A stretch of DNA of 64,000 nt from Aaosphaeria pasadenensis (Eukaryota; Ascomycota; Dothideomycetes; Pleosporales). The stretch is taken from contig JAKLMB010000034.1 of the NCBI GenBank assembly GCA_022813625.1, positions 248,001-312,000 of the forward strand. The letters run 5' to 3'. Below the pieces are notes generated by a model that searched no databases, was not told where the DNA came from, and saw nothing but the letters and a program-made list of their open reading frames with translations. Made by a program: the position numbers and the translations under genes. Positions 63,650 through 64,000 of this stretch are shown here, in pieces; the first letter of the stretch is position 1; every line of letters begins with the position of its first letter.

Positions 63650-64000
63650 TGAGCTAGGATGTGATTGAAGTGAGTGGATTGGGTCTACTCTTCCAAGCGG
63701 CATCGCCTTCTATCTATCCTCGCCGCTTCCCAGACAACGTGGCGGTGGAATCTTCATGCTATGTACATCTTTGGCTCTCTCGTTTGTCGAAGTAGATTGC
63801 ACATGCCTGGGTGCATGTCCGATAAAGGCCATGTCGTTGCTTGTCTGTCATTGACGTGATTTATTATCGTGGCCAACAACAGTGGGGCTAGATATTTTCA
63901 ATGCATTAAGACTGAAAGCTAGGAGCAAAATGGCCGTTGAATTTAAAAAATGGCAGTTGTGTATGGCTTGAGAGCCTCATAGTTACACCTTACGCCCTAC
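63650..64000. other. Intergenic to window edge
   Basis: Promoter of the reductase/epimerase gene and about 300 bp of unassigned DNA; no ORF with protein features. Confidence 0.5.

Overview
The window is nuclear DNA of a filamentous ascomycete (Pezizomycotina). The grounds are intron-split genes with short introns of about 45-70 bp (GTRNGT donors, CTAAC-type branch points), three Zn2Cys6 regulators with fungal-specific middle domains, a HET-domain protein, a 2EXR/F-box-like protein, an FTA2-like kinase fold protein, a fungal urea amidolyase and a sphingolipid C9-methyltransferase. The class cannot be fixed from sequence alone; Leotiomycetes is a guess. Exon joins were worked out by hand from splice sites, reading phase and family motifs.

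Layout. 0-7 kb: a protein kinase cut by the window edge, thymidylate synthase divergent from an augmin HAUS3-like coiled-coil protein (shared promoter with an ACGCGT box), and a charged-repeat protein. 7.7-11.3 kb: a weakly supported repeat-bearing membrane protein and a 2EXR-type protein. 11.6-16.1 kb: a local tandem duplication of a PD-(D/E)XK-like gene family with one complete gene, one partly degenerate gene and a frameshifted fragment. 17.5-25.1 kb: a Dal81-like Zn2Cys6 regulator convergent with urea amidolyase, a plausible nitrogen-catabolism pair. 26-37.4 kb: an FTA2-like protein, sphingolipid C9-methyltransferase, a second Zn2Cys6 regulator, tartrate-dehydrogenase-like enzyme, succinate-semialdehyde dehydrogenase, and a 6-phosphofructo-2-kinase with a degenerate phosphatase site.

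37.8-52.8 kb: a Baeyer-Villiger-type monooxygenase divergent from a zinc polyol dehydrogenase, then a transketolase divergent from a short-chain dehydrogenase, then an eight-exon Zn2Cys6 regulator and an MFS sugar transporter. Together the last five look like a polyol/pentitol uptake and catabolism cluster feeding the pentose phosphate pathway. 53-64 kb: a HET protein with N-terminal membrane segments, cystathionine beta-synthase with two CACGTG boxes upstream, a vacuolar-type Ca2+/H+ antiporter with an apparent 3-nt microexon, and a reductase/epimerase with a GC-AG intron. Two same-strand copies of a ~180 bp AT-rich dispersed repeat lie at 16.6 and 59.5 kb. No tRNA, rRNA or CRISPR array was seen.
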